Assembly: GCF_000154445.1 (NCBI RefSeq)
Contig: NZ_DS499564.1
Source: Intestinibacter bartlettii
Lineage (GTDB): Bacteria > Bacillota > Clostridia > Peptostreptococcales > Peptostreptococcaceae
Reading direction: 5' to 3' (one strand)
DNA length: 64,000 nucleotides
In this document: in pieces, positions 34,736 through 44,291 of the stretch
How the letters are laid out: each line of letters starts with the position of its first letter
How positions within the stretch are numbered: the first letter of the stretch is position 1
The notes under the pieces: generated by a model
Told to the model about the DNA's origin: nothing
Database searches by the model: none
Seen by the model: the letters and a program-made list of their open reading frames with translations, nothing else
Translations under genes and position numbers: made by a program

Positions 34736-35770
34736 TTAAAATGCTGTTGCCATTGTGCTTAATCCTTCACATTCATCAAATCCAAGCATCAAATTCATAT
34801 TTTGTATTGCTTGCCCTGCTGAACCTTTAACCATATTATCTATAGTTGAACATATAATTATTTTTGATTTGTTTTCATGTACTGATATAGCACATTTATT
34901 TGATAATCTAACGTGTTTAACTGTTGCAACTTGACCAAGCGGTAATACATCTACAAATGGTTTATCTTTGTAGAATTCTTCTAGTTCATTTTGTATCTTT
35001 TCTATTGTAACATCTTCTGCTTTATCACAATAAATAGTTGATAATATTCCCCTATTCATTGGTGCTAAAATAGGAGTGAATATTATTTCTACTGGTTCTC
35101 CTGCTGCATCAGTTAAATTTTGTTCTATTTCTGGTGTATGTCTGTGATTTCCTATTTTATAAGGCACCATATTTTCATTTATTTCTGGGTAATGACTAAG
35201 TAATGTAAGTCCTCTTCCAGCTCCAGTTACACCTGATTTTGAATCAGCTACTATGCCTTCTTTTTTGATTAATTTTTCTTTTAATAATGGCATAAGAGGT
35301 AATGATATACTAGTTACATAACATCCTGGATTAGCTATAACTTTCGCATTTTTTATTTCATCTTTATAGTGTTCACAAAGACCATAAACCGCTTCTTCAT
35401 GTAATTTTTTATCTATAAAAGATACGTTATACCATTCTTTGAAAGTTGTCTCATCTTTTAATCTGAAATCAGCTCCTAAATCAACAACTTTTTTACCTTC
35501 TTTAACTGCTTGTAATACAAATTCTTCGCTAACACCATGTGGTAAAGCTGTAAATATAAGATCGCTATTTTTTATTACATCTTCATTTTTCATACATTTC
35601 ATATCATTTCCTATACCTACACTTGGATAAACTTCTGTTATACTTTTATCTACAAAAGAATTTGAACCTATAGCACTTAACTCTACTTGTGGATGTGCAT
35701 TTAGTAATCTTATTAATTCTACACCTACATAACCTGTAGCTCCGATTATTCCTACTTTAACTTTACTCAT
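34736..35770 (-). CDS. argC: N-acetyl-gamma-glutamyl-phosphate reductase
   Basis: A 344-residue NADPH-dependent reductase, first gene of argCJBD. Motifs: VGIIGATGYVGVELIRLL (dinucleotide binding), LPHGVSEEF, the catalytic Cys in IANPGCYVTSISLPL, and SKSGVTGAGRGL; a conserved His lies in GNHRHTPEIEQ. Expression is set by the T-box leader upstream, which should respond to uncharged tRNA-Arg. The arginine genes downstream of argD (argF, G, H) are not in the window. Confidence 0.95.
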   Translation of the reverse strand: MSKVKVGIIGATGYVGVELIRLLNAHPQVELSAIGSNSFVDKSITEVYPSVGIGNDMKCMKNEDVIKNSDLIFTALPHGVSEEFVLQAVKEGKKVVDLGADFRLKDETTFKEWYNVSFIDKKLHEEAVYGLCEHYKDEIKNAKVIANPGCYVTSISLPLMPLLKEKLIKKEGIVADSKSGVTGAGRGLTLLSHYPEINENMVPYKIGNHRHTPEIEQNLTDAAGEPVEIIFTPILAPMNRGILSTIYCDKAEDVTIEKIQNELEEFYKDKPFVDVLPLGQVATVKHVRLSNKCAISVHENKSKIIICSTIDNMVKGSAGQAIQNMNLMLGFDECEGLSTMATAF

Positions 35771-35800
35771 TTTTTCAATCCCCTTCTATTATTTTTTATC

Positions 35801-35855
35801 AAAAAAGCCCCTTGAAATAAATTCAAGAGGCGAAATTCCGCGGTACCACTCTTAT
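35801..35855 (-). promoter_or_regulatory. Second T-box antiterminator/terminator unit (arg leader)
   Basis: On the minus strand ATAAGAGTGGTACCGCGG (35838-35855) is a perfect T-box sequence, followed by the terminator stem GCCCCTTGAA/TTCAAGAGGC (35807-35816 with 35822-35831) and TTTTTT. Only 45 bases separate it from the first unit's T-run, too few for its own stem I. Confidence 0.9.
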
Positions 35856-35902
35856 TGATAAAATTTCTTATACTATGTGATAATTACAGATTTAATGATA
35901 TT

Positions 35903-36120
35903 AAAAAAGTCTCTTGGCTAAAAACCAAGAGACGAATATACCGCGTTACCACTCTTATTGATAAGAAACTTATCCACTTTACTCTTTTAAGGCAAGATTA
36001 CCTGTTTCCATACTCAATTCAAGAAACATTCTCAAAAGTTCTCTTCACAATAAGCTTCATTGCTCAGCTTCCACCATCCTAAGCTCTCTATAAATTAGAC
36101 TTATGTTACTGTCTTTGTCA
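35903..36120 (-). promoter_or_regulatory. T-box riboswitch, stem I to first terminator (arg leader)
   Basis: The minus strand shows the stem I start AGAGAG (near 36080) with GGTGGAAGCTGAGCA, a stem I 3' side with GTGAAGAGAAC (36038-36048) that includes a possible AGA (Arg) specifier at 36042-36044, then the T-box ATAAGAGTGGTAACGCGG (35941-35958) and the terminator GTCTCTTGG/CCAAGAGAC (35909-35917 with 35925-35933) followed by TTTTTT. Uncharged tRNA should favour the antiterminator. The specifier codon is a suggestion; the arg genes downstream support arginine. Confidence 0.9.
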
Positions 36121-36172
36121 TCGAATTTATCTTATTAATTTCCATATTATGTAAATATGTATTATATATAAA

Positions 36173-36201
36173 ATAATATAAAACTTTTAATATTCTGTCA
36201 A
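36173..36201 (-). promoter_or_regulatory. Sigma-A promoter of the arg T-box leader
   Basis: Minus-strand -35 TTGACA (36196-36201), 17-bp spacer, -10 TATTAT (36173-36178); the transcript would start about 45 bases before stem I. Confidence 0.85.
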
Positions 36202-36223
36202 TAAATTATTTTTATTTTATAAA

Positions 36224-36799
36224 TTAAATTTTTTCTTTAAGTTCCTCTACTGATAAATCGATTAAAGCTTTTATTTTTTTCCTTCTTTCTTTAATATCTT
36301 TATTTTCTTCAATTATCTTTTTTCGTGCTAAACCTAAAAGTTCTATGTATTCTCCATAAGTTTCATCATATGTTTCTTCTAATTCTCTTTTTATTTTAGC
36401 TGATAATGATGGGCTATTTCCCCCTGTCGATATACTAAGGAGTAATTCACCTCGTTTCACATATGATGGAACTGTAAAATTAGAAAGTTCCTTATCATCT
36501 ACTACATTTACTAACTTTCCATTTTGATTACAATAAACTCCGATTTTATGGTTTATATCTTTATTATTTGTAGCTGCCACTACGACAAACGAATCTTTTA
36601 TATATTTTTTATCATACCCATCATGAATTATTTCAATTTCATTTTCTATCATTTTAAATTCGTCCACAAACTCTTTTGAAACTACAGTCACTTTTTTCCC
36701 AAAATCTAAAAAATTTGTAGCCTTCCTATAAGCTACTTTTCCCCCACCGATTATTGTAATTTTCATATTTTCTATATTTAAATTTATTGGATAAAGCAT
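36224..36799 (-). CDS. sirC: Precorrin-2 dehydrogenase / sirohydrochlorin-forming protein
   Basis: A 191-residue NAD-dependent dehydrogenase resembling the N-terminal half of CysG and Met8p. It oxidises precorrin-2 to sirohydrochlorin, the substrate of CbiK for the cobalamin branch and of a ferrochelatase for siroheme. The NAD site is ITIIGGGKVAYRKATNFL; VVAATNNKDIN and LLSISTGGNSPSLSAKIKREL follow, typical of the family. It stands alone, 1.7 kb beyond hemB and outside the riboswitch-controlled operon, so it can serve siroheme synthesis when the cbi genes are off. Confidence 0.88.
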   Translation of the reverse strand: MLYPINLNIENMKITIIGGGKVAYRKATNFLDFGKKVTVVSKEFVDEFKMIENEIEIIHDGYDKKYIKDSFVVVAATNNKDINHKIGVYCNQNGKLVNVVDDKELSNFTVPSYVKRGELLLSISTGGNSPSLSAKIKRELEETYDETYGEYIELLGLARKKIIEENKDIKERRKKIKALIDLSVEELKEKI

Positions 36800-36869
36800 T
36801 TTGACTACCTTTCTTTCTATTATTTATTTTTATTAAAAAACTCAATCTAAAAATATTATATCACATCAT

Positions 36870-36917
36870 AAAAAAGACTATTATAAAGTAGACTTCTACT
36901 TAATAATAGCCTTTTTT
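36870..36917. terminator. Terminator after sstT
   Basis: A long stem (AAAAAAG/CTTTTTT ends, CTATTAT/ATAATAG middle, AAGTAG/CTACTT inner arms) spans 36870-36917 with T-runs on both sides. Confidence 0.85.
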
Positions 36918-36964
36918 ATATTCTAATTTAATTAATTTTTAATTTAATTAGTTTTACCCCTTTA

Positions 36965-38193
36965 TTAGATAGGAAGTTTTCTTCCTTCTTTTTTCCATTG
37001 TTTGAATTCAGCAGTTGCAGTTAATAAAGCATCTGTTGAAGAGTTAAGACCTGTTTCACAAGAGTCTTGTATAACACCTATGATGAATCCTACACCAACC
37101 ATTTGCATTGCTATATCATTTGATATACCAAATAAACTACAAGCTAAAGGTATAGTAATAAAGAACCTCCAGCTACACCTGAAGCACCACATGCAGATAC
37201 TGCAGATAATAAACTAAGTATTAATGCTGTTGGTATATCCACTTTAATTCCTAAAGTATGAACAGCTGCTAAAGACAATACTGATATTGTAACTGCTGCA
37301 CCACCCATGTTTATAGTAGCTCCTAAAGGAATTGATACTGAATAGTTATCTTCGTTTAATCCTAAATTTTTACATAATTCCATGTTAACTGGTATATTTG
37401 CTGCTGAACTACGAGTACAAAATGCTGTTATACCACTATCTTTTAAACATTTAAATACTAATGGATATGGATTTTGTTTTATATTTAGAAATACTATTAA
37501 TGGATTTATAACTAATGCAACAAATACCATGCATCCTAATAATAAAGCAAGTAATTTACCATAGTCTGAGAAAATTGATGCACCACTTGTAGATACAGAA
37601 TTATACATTAATCCCATTATACCAAATGGAGCAAAGCTTATAACCCATCTTACTGCTTGTGTTACAGCGTCTGAAATATCAGATAATAATGATTTTGTTT
37701 TATCTGAAGATTTTCTTAAAGCTAAGCCAAATACTACCGCCCAAGCTAATATACCTATATAGTTTGCATCTACTATAGATCCAACTGGGTTACTAACTAC
37801 ATTAAGCAATAATGTTTTTAATACTTCACCTATTCCACCTGGCGCTGATGCTCCATCTGCTGCTGCAGCTGCGCCTAAATTAACTGTAACTGGGAATATA
37901 AAACTAGCTATAACTGCTACTAAACCAGCAGAAAAAGTAGCTATTAAATATAACCCTATAACTGTACCCATATTACTCTTTTGCCCATCTTTGTGTTGTG
38001 CTAAAGCACCCATAACTAAGAAAAATACCAATATTGGTGCAACTGCTTTTAATGCGCCTACGAATAATTCCCCTAAAAGTCCTATAACTGTAGCTTCCTT
38101 AGCAACAAAACCTAATATAGCACCAATTACTAAACCGCAAAGAATACGTTTTACTAAGCTAATGCTATTCCATTTTTCTACAATCGCTTTCAT
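36965..38193 (-). pseudogene. sstT: Na+/serine-threonine symporter, frameshifted
   Basis: Two overlapping frames make one SstT (DAACS family) sequence. The first (38193 to 37144) begins MKAIVEKWNSISLVKRILCGL and runs to GVAGGSLLLYL, then stops. The second, one frame off, continues IPLACSLFGISNDIAMQMVG to a stop at 36965. Adding one base near 37150-37160 restores SLLLIPLACSLFG and a 409-residue reading frame, the normal SstT length (1229 bases plus 1 equals 410 codons). Eight or more membrane helices are intact in the first part. The cause is a real single-base loss or a sequencing error. The lost part carries the family's C-terminal Na+/substrate region. Confidence 0.85.
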
Positions 38194-38226
38194 AAGTCCT
38201 AATCCCCCTTGTATATTTAACTATGT

Positions 38227-38255
38227 TTAATATTAATAATACAATATTTTGACAA
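38227..38255 (-). promoter_or_regulatory. Promoter of sstT
   Basis: Minus-strand -35 TTGTCA (38250-38255), 17-bp spacer, -10 TATTAA (38227-38232), 34 bases before the start. Each box differs from consensus by one or two bases. Confidence 0.5.
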
Positions 38256-38384
38256 AAATTTCCACAAAAAAATAAAAAGTTCAAATATTCTTACATGTAT
38301 ATATATTTTTTTTATTCAAAATTTTAAATAAATTAATTTTTCTGATTTTTTACTTTCATTTTTTTGCTTTATTTTGTATTTAAA

Positions 38385-38427
38385 ACTAAAAAACTCTTCC
38401 TTTTTAAAAATCTTGAAGGAAGAGTTT
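38385..38427 (-). terminator. Terminator of the cbi-hem operon
   Basis: Stem AAACTCTTCCTT / GGAAGAGTTT (38391-38403 with 38415-38427, one wobble) followed on the minus strand by TTTTTAGTTTTA, 39 bases past the hemB stop. It closes the long block that begins upstream of cbiP. Confidence 0.85.
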
Positions 38428-38465
38428 CATAATTTTTTTATATTATATTTCTTACATCTAAAAAA

Positions 38466-39443
38466 TTATTTTTTCATATCAATAACTTTTGCTAAATCTT
38501 TTGCAAAATAAGTTATTATTATAGTAGCTCCTGCTCTTTTTATAGACATAACAGCTTCATATATTGCATCTTCACTTAATAAACCTTGTTTAACAGCTTG
38601 TTTTAACATAGAATATTCTCCGCTTACGTTATAAGCTGCTATTGGTAAATCGTAATTATCTTTAAATCGTCTTATTATATCTAGGTAAGAAAGGGCTGGT
38701 TTTACCATTATTATATCTGCTCCTTCTTCAATATCTAAGTCAGCTTCTACCATAGCTTCATCAGAATTTGCTGGATCCATTTGATATGTTTTTCTATCTC
38801 CGAATGCTGGTGCAGAATTTGCAGCATCTCTAAATGGCCCATAAAATGCTGATGCATATTTTGCACTATATGCCATTATAGCAACAGTTTCGTATCCATT
38901 TTCGTCTAATGCATTTCTAAGTGCACCGATTCTTCCATCCATCATATCAGAAGGTGCAACCATATCTGCTCCTGCTTTTGCATAACTAACAGCTATTTTT
39001 GATAGATATTCTAACGTTTTATCATTATCTACATATCCGCCTTCTGTTAGTATTCCACAATGTCCATGGCTAGTGTATTCGCACATACAAACATCGCATA
39101 TTACATCCATTTCTGGAGCTACTTCTTTTATTTTTCTTATACCTTGTTGTAATGCTCCATTATCGTTGTATGCTTCACTACCGCAGCAATCTTTTTTGTT
39201 GTCATCAGGAACACCGAATAATAATACATGTTCTATTCCTAATTCAACTAATTCTTTTATTTCATCTTCTAACATATCTACAGAGAAATGGTAAACCCCT
39301 TCCATAGAAGGTATTTCTCTTTTTATATTTTCACCATCTACTATAAATAAAGGATAGATTAAATCTTCTTTTTGTAATTTTGTTTCTCTTACTAAATTTC
39401 TTATAGCCTTTGTTGCTCTTAATCTTCTTGGTCTTCTTATCAT
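38466..39443 (-). CDS. hemB: Delta-aminolevulinic acid dehydratase (porphobilinogen synthase)
   Basis: A 325-residue enzyme that condenses two 5-aminolevulinates to porphobilinogen. The Cys-rich metal site CDVCMCEYTSHGHCG marks the zinc-dependent type. Schiff-base lysines are in AYSAKYASAFYGPF and IMVKPALSYLD. It is the last gene of the operon, 28 bases after cobA-hemD. If the internal riboswitch near 55.9 kb governs it, its supply is tied to B12 need. Confidence 0.95.
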   Translation of the reverse strand: MIRRPRRLRATKAIRNLVRETKLQKEDLIYPLFIVDGENIKREIPSMEGVYHFSVDMLEDEIKELVELGIEHVLLFGVPDDNKKDCCGSEAYNDNGALQQGIRKIKEVAPEMDVICDVCMCEYTSHGHCGILTEGGYVDNDKTLEYLSKIAVSYAKAGADMVAPSDMMDGRIGALRNALDENGYETVAIMAYSAKYASAFYGPFRDAANSAPAFGDRKTYQMDPANSDEAMVEADLDIEEGADIIMVKPALSYLDIIRRFKDNYDLPIAAYNVSGEYSMLKQAVKQGLLSEDAIYEAVMSIKRAGATIIITYFAKDLAKVIDMKK

Positions 39444-39471
39444 TTTTTTGCCCCTTTCATTTTATTGGCAT

Positions 39472-40974
39472 TTATTCTGACATTGCCTCTATCATACTTT
39501 CGATAGATGCTTTTTCTGATTCTTTATATACTTCTAAGCCATTATCTAATATAGTTTTTGTAGTTATCTTTCCGATTGAAATTATCTTAGTATTAGATAA
39601 TTTATCCTTATTTTCTTCACCAATTAAATTTATGAAATTAGTTACAGTTGATGAACTAGCAAATGTTATATAATCTAAATTTCCTTCTTCTAATGCACTT
39701 ATTGCTTCTTCTTTTTTGCTATCATCCATAACGCTTTCATATGTTACAACTTCTGTTACATTAGAGATTTCATTTAATTTTTTAACTAAAAATTCTCTAG
39801 CATTTTTAGCTCTTGGAATTAATATTTTATCTTCTTTACTTACTATATCTTTTAATTCATCGTATAAAGATTCGCCTACTGCTTTTTCTGGTTGTATATC
39901 TGGCTTAATTCCTCTTCTTATTATGGCCTTAGATGTTGCAGCCCCAATTGAGCAAACTTTTATATTTGCAAGTGCTCTACAATCTAATCCCATTTCATCT
40001 AGTTTATCAAAGAATATATCTACTCCATTTTTGCTAGTTAAAACTAAGTATGTATAATCTTTTAAATTCTTAATTTCATTTTCTAGTTCTTTATTATCTT
40101 GAACTTTTTCAATTTTTATTGTTGGTATTTCTATAGGATTTCCACCTAAGTCCATTATTCTCTCTACTAATTTGCTGTTTTGGCTTCTTGACCTAGTAAC
40201 CATTATACTTTTTCCGAATAAAGGTTTCTTTTCAAAGAAGTTTAGTGTATCTCTAAGATTTACAACTGTCCCTACAACTATTAATGTCGGAGGTTTTACT
40301 TCTTCTCTTATCGCAACTTCATAAGCATCTTCTAAAGTAGCTGTTACTACCCTTTGATTATAGCGTGTTGCCCAACTTACAAATGCAACTGGAGTATCTT
40401 TAGACATACCTTCTTTAATTAAATTTTCGCTTATATTTTTTAGGTTTGATACGCCCATTAAAAATACAAGTGTACCTTTCATATTAGCTAGTGCATTCCA
40501 GTTTATTTCAGGATTTTCTTTTCCATCTTTTCTAAGATGCCCTGTTATAACATGAAATGATGATGCATGGTCTCTATGTGTTATTGGAATTCCAGCATAG
40601 CAAAGTCCGCCTATTGCAGAAGTTACCCCTGGAACAACTTCAAATTCTATTCCTTCTGCTTTAAGTAGTTCGCCTTCTTCTCCGCCTCTTCCAAATACAT
40701 AAGGATCTCCACCTTTAAGTCTTGTTACTATTTTACCTTCTAATGCCTTATCTGCTATTAATCTATTTATTTGATCTTGAGGTAATAAATGATGGCTTGA
40801 TGCTTTTCCTACATTTATAAACTCACAACCTTTTTTTGCTTCTTTTAAATAATTTATATTAGCAAGTCTGTCATAAACTATAACATCAGCTTTTCTTATA
40901 CATTCTAAGCCTTTTAGTGTTAATAGTTTATAATCTCCAGGTCCTGCCCCAACTAAGTAAACTTTCCCCTTCAT
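39472..40974 (-). CDS. cobA-hemD: Fused uroporphyrinogen-III C-methyltransferase / uroporphyrinogen-III synthase
   Basis: A 500-residue two-domain protein. The N-terminal part (about 1-240) is the SAM-dependent CobA/SumT that makes precorrin-2: VYLVGAGPGDYKLLTLKGL, GGDPYVFGRGGEEG and VPGVTSAIGGL. The C-terminal part (about 255-500) is the HemD synthase that closes and inverts ring D: IMVTRSRSQN, YLVLTSKNGVDIFFD and ITFASSSTVTNFINL. This fusion is common in Clostridia. It channels hydroxymethylbilane directly to the corrin/siroheme branch. Its ATG overlaps the hemC stop (TAATG). Confidence 0.95.
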   Translation of the reverse strand: MKGKVYLVGAGPGDYKLLTLKGLECIRKADVIVYDRLANINYLKEAKKGCEFINVGKASSHHLLPQDQINRLIADKALEGKIVTRLKGGDPYVFGRGGEEGELLKAEGIEFEVVPGVTSAIGGLCYAGIPITHRDHASSFHVITGHLRKDGKENPEINWNALANMKGTLVFLMGVSNLKNISENLIKEGMSKDTPVAFVSWATRYNQRVVTATLEDAYEVAIREEVKPPTLIVVGTVVNLRDTLNFFEKKPLFGKSIMVTRSRSQNSKLVERIMDLGGNPIEIPTIKIEKVQDNKELENEIKNLKDYTYLVLTSKNGVDIFFDKLDEMGLDCRALANIKVCSIGAATSKAIIRRGIKPDIQPEKAVGESLYDELKDIVSKEDKILIPRAKNAREFLVKKLNEISNVTEVVTYESVMDDSKKEEAISALEEGNLDYITFASSSTVTNFINLIGEENKDKLSNTKIISIGKITTKTILDNGLEVYKESEKASIESMIEAMSE

Positions 40975-41870
40975 TATTGTTCATACTCCTTTAATACGCT
41001 TTTTGCTAATTCGTATCCTATTTTTGGTGCATCAGCTAGAGTTCCTACTTGAGATTGAACTACTATTTTCTTTCCTTCGCCATCTCCATAAAGTCCAGTT
41101 AAAGTAATTTTTTCTCCTTCTATTTCACAGTAAGCGCCCATTGGTATATGGCAACTTCCATTAACTCCAATTAAGAATCCTCTTTCTGCATCAATTTGAA
41201 TTTTTGTAATATCATCTTTTATAGAATCTATTATTTTTTCAGTTTCTTTGTCATCTTCTCTAATTTCAAGAGCTAATATTCCTTGTGCAGGAGCAGGTAG
41301 CATAATATCAGTTGGTATATAATAATCTATTTTATCATCTAAACCAGCTCTTCTTAGTCCTGATGCTGCTAACACTACACCGTCAAGTTTTTCTGTTTCT
41401 ATTTTCTTTATTCTAGTTTCTATATTTCCTCTTATAGGTACTATTTCTAGGTCTGGTCTGTGTTTTAATAATTGATATTTTCTTCTTTTACTTCCTGTTC
41501 CTATTCTTGCACCTTGAGGTAAATCATCTAGACTTTTATAACCTTCTTTAAAAATAAGAGCATCTCTTGGATCTTCTCTTTTTGGAGAATGTGCAAATTT
41601 AAGTCCTTCCGGAAGATATGATGGCATGTCTTTCATACTATGAACCGCCATATCTATTTCACCATCTAAAAGACTCTTTTCTATTTCTTTTACAAATAAA
41701 CCTTTATCGCCTATTTTATCTAGTGGCAGATCTTTTATTAAATCACCTTTTGTTTTTATTATTTTTACCTCAAATTCAACTCCTGGGTTTTCTTTTTTTA
41801 ATTGATCTACAACCCAATTAGTTTGAACAAGAGCTAAATTACTACCTCTAGTTCCTACTACTAATTTCAT
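40974..41870 (-). CDS. hemC: Hydroxymethylbilane synthase
   Basis: A 298-residue porphobilinogen deaminase that polymerises four porphobilinogens. Motifs: GTRGSNLALVQTNWVVDQL, LPLDKIGDKGLFVKE, DMAVHSMKDMPSYLP and GSKRRKYQL (Arg for substrate acids). The dipyrromethane cofactor Cys lies in IGVNGSCHIPMGA. Located between cbiL and cobA-hemD with tight spacing. Confidence 0.95.
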   Translation of the reverse strand: MKLVVGTRGSNLALVQTNWVVDQLKKENPGVEFEVKIIKTKGDLIKDLPLDKIGDKGLFVKEIEKSLLDGEIDMAVHSMKDMPSYLPEGLKFAHSPKREDPRDALIFKEGYKSLDDLPQGARIGTGSKRRKYQLLKHRPDLEIVPIRGNIETRIKKIETEKLDGVVLAASGLRRAGLDDKIDYYIPTDIMLPAPAQGILALEIREDDKETEKIIDSIKDDITKIQIDAERGFLIGVNGSCHIPMGAYCEIEGEKITLTGLYGDGEGKKIVVQSQVGTLADAPKIGYELAKSVLKEYEQ

Positions 41871-41896
41871 ATTTATCTCCTTAACGTTTTTTAAGA

Positions 41897-42604
41897 TTAT
41901 TTTCTTTTGTTGTTTTTATTAACTAATATTGTAGAAAAATATGATATTTTTTCTTGTAGATGAACATCTCTTAAATCCTTATAAACTACTTCTCTATCTT
42001 GAGATGAATTACTTACTAAAATAGCACTATCTATTAAATCGTATTTTTCTAGTTTTTGAACGATTTCTTTAAAGTTCTTATAAACCTTCATAAGAACTAA
42101 ACAATCATATGTTTGTAATGCTGCATCTATTTTTTCTTCTTCCATTGTGCATGGTATTACTATAAGTGGGTCTGTATCCATTACTAATGGGAAGTTTTGG
42201 TTTGATGCTATATTTGAAAAAGAAGAAATACCTGGTATAGTTTCAACTTCTATTTCATCCAATAATCTTTCCATTACATAGACATATGTACTATATATCA
42301 TAGGATCTCCTAAAGTTATAAATCCTACATTTTTCCCAGCTTTTACGTCTGCTTTAATTTCTTCAGCAGCCTCATCCCATGCAGCCATTTTTTCTACCCC
42401 ATCTGCACTCATTGGGAAGTGTCTTTGTTTTATTTCAACAGTTTCTGGTATATATTCTTTTACTATTGATAAAGCTAAGCTATCTGCACCTTTTCTTGGT
42501 TCTGGTGTATATAATATATCTAATATTTTAAATGTATTTACTGCTTTTACTGTTACCAATGAACTATCCCCTGGTCCAGTTCCTATTCCATAAAATTTGG
42601 CCAT
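41897..42604 (-). CDS. cbiL: Cobalt-factor II C20-methyltransferase
   Basis: A 235-residue SAM-dependent tetrapyrrole methylase that methylates C20 of cobalt-factor II. Motifs: FYGIGTGPGDSSLVTVKAV at the start, FITLGDPMIYSTYVYVMERL and TIPGISSFSNIASNQN. The aspect ILYTPEPRKGADSLALSIV is typical of CbiL/CobI. It follows cbiK, whose product it uses. Confidence 0.9.
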   Translation of the reverse strand: MAKFYGIGTGPGDSSLVTVKAVNTFKILDILYTPEPRKGADSLALSIVKEYIPETVEIKQRHFPMSADGVEKMAAWDEAAEEIKADVKAGKNVGFITLGDPMIYSTYVYVMERLLDEIEVETIPGISSFSNIASNQNFPLVMDTDPLIVIPCTMEEEKIDAALQTYDCLVLMKVYKNFKEIVQKLEKYDLIDSAILVSNSSQDREVVYKDLRDVHLQEKISYFSTILVNKNNKRK

Positions 42605-42640
42605 TACATTTCCTCCAATAGTGTTTTTGTCACATAATTT

Positions 42641-43435
42641 TTATGCTAACTCTTTTTCTAATTCTTTTGCACAATCTAGTGCATGATTTACAAATTTATC
42701 TTGTATAGCAGGATATTCTCCTAAACCTTGTAGATGTATATTCACTTTAAATCCTTCTTTTTCTAATATAGATTTCCATGAATCTTCTTCATCACTTGCC
42801 ATATCATTAGTAGCATGGTCACCCGCAACTAACATGAAAGGTAGTACATCTACAGTTTTTATATTATCAGCTTTTAATTTCTTGATTACTTGTTCTATTT
42901 CAGGATATCCTTCAACTGTTCCTATATAAACATTCATGTCATTATCCCTAAACATGTATTCTAATGCTGGATAAGCAGAGTGACTTTCATGTGTAGTTCC
43001 ATGCCCCATAAATACTATTGCTTCATCTGGTTTAATTACCTCTAATTGTTTTCTTACTGCTTCAACTGTTTCTTTGTAATCTTCTATTGTAGTTAATAGA
43101 GGTCTTCCTAAAGCTATTCTTTTAAATTTAGGTCTGAAACTTTCAACTTGTTCTTTTAATTTGTTGTATTCTTCTCCACAAATTATATGTAATGTTTGAA
43201 CTACAACTTCTTCATATCCTGCATCAGCTAATTTTTGTAGAGCTTCAACTGGATTGTCTATGAACATATTGTCTCTTTTTTTCAATTTATTAATTATCAT
43301 ATTAGAAGTAAAAGCTCTATAAAAATCATATCCTTCTAAGTTTTCACTTATTTTTCTTTCACATGCTTCTATTGTTTTTTTTCTAGTTTCATGGTAGCTT
43401 GTACCAAAACTTACTACTAATACTGCTTTTTTCAT
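42641..43435 (-). CDS. cbiK: Sirohydrochlorin cobaltochelatase CbiK
   Basis: A 264-residue ATP-independent class II chelatase that inserts Co2+ into sirohydrochlorin, the defining step of the anaerobic (early cobalt) pathway. The start AVLVVSFGTSYHETRKKTI and the metal-binding His segment IVFMGHGTTHESHSAYPAL are family typical; a second His is in MLVAGDHATNDMAS. No signal peptide, so cytosolic. It makes a CobNST chelatase unnecessary here. Confidence 0.92.
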   Translation of the reverse strand: MKKAVLVVSFGTSYHETRKKTIEACERKISENLEGYDFYRAFTSNMIINKLKKRDNMFIDNPVEALQKLADAGYEEVVVQTLHIICGEEYNKLKEQVESFRPKFKRIALGRPLLTTIEDYKETVEAVRKQLEVIKPDEAIVFMGHGTTHESHSAYPALEYMFRDNDMNVYIGTVEGYPEIEQVIKKLKADNIKTVDVLPFMLVAGDHATNDMASDEEDSWKSILEKEGFKVNIHLQGLGEYPAIQDKFVNHALDCAKELEKELA

Positions 43436-43497
43436 CTTTATTTTCTCCTTGATATTTAAATATTCCTCAAATTTAAAAATTAAAATAACCCATAAAA

Positions 43498-44244
43498 CTA
43501 TATAATTTTCTCTATATCTTCTATATTATTTATAACCTTTGGATAATCAATTTTTTTTCTACTTATAATTATCACTGGTATATTTAACACTTTGCATGCA
43601 TTGATTTTTTCTAAGAAACCTCCTGCTACTCCACTTTCTTTAGTAATTAATAAATCTATGTTGTATTGTTTATAAGTAGCTATATTCATTTCTTCAGAAA
43701 AAGGTCCTTTCATAGCGATAATATTGTCTGCATTAAGCCCTAATCCTTCACAACTTTCAAGAACCTCACTTGTTGGCAATACACGCGCTATTAAATTTTT
43801 TTCCTTTATTAATTCTATATATTTATCTAAGTTTTTACTTCCTGTTCCAATAAATATGTTATTTCCTATTTCATTAGCTATTTGGCAAGCTTGTTCTATA
43901 TTTTCAACAACATATTTATTTTCATAGTCAATTTGTTTTATAAGAGATTCCCTTTCAAATCTCACATAATCAATATTTGTAATTTTAGAACATTCAATTG
44001 CATTACTAGATACAACAGTAGCATAAGGGTGAGTTGCATCTATTATCTGTGTTATGTTTTTTTCTTTTATCAAAGATACCATATCTTCTTTTGTAAGTTT
44101 TCCTAAGAATACATTTTCTGTAGCTTTTTTTGCAATATCTCTTCCGTATTCAGTTGTTACTGAAACTATATATGCTAATCCCATATCATTTAATTTATTG
44201 CAAATATGTATGCTATCAGATGTTCCTCCTAATACTAAAATCAT
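43498..44244 (-). CDS. cbiJ: Cobalt-precorrin-6A reductase
   Basis: A 248-residue NADH-dependent reductase acting on cobalt-precorrin-6A. Motifs: ILVLGGTSDSIHICNKL, IIDATHPYATVVSSNAI, VRFERESLI and LLITKESGVAGGFLEKI, all typical of CbiJ/CobK. It lies 47 bases after cbiH in the cbi operon. Confidence 0.9.
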   Translation of the reverse strand: MILVLGGTSDSIHICNKLNDMGLAYIVSVTTEYGRDIAKKATENVFLGKLTKEDMVSLIKEKNITQIIDATHPYATVVSSNAIECSKITNIDYVRFERESLIKQIDYENKYVVENIEQACQIANEIGNNIFIGTGSKNLDKYIELIKEKNLIARVLPTSEVLESCEGLGLNADNIIAMKGPFSEEMNIATYKQYNIDLLITKESGVAGGFLEKINACKVLNIPVIIISRKKIDYPKVINNIEDIEKII

Positions 44245-44291
44245 GCTATGTATCCCTTCTTTTGTGATGATTAATTTCTTATAAAATTTTC

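Noticed and set aside
35801..36120. Two complete tandem T-boxes
   Set aside because: Only one stem I is visible; the gap before the second T-box is 45 bases. It is described as a partly duplicated T-box instead.
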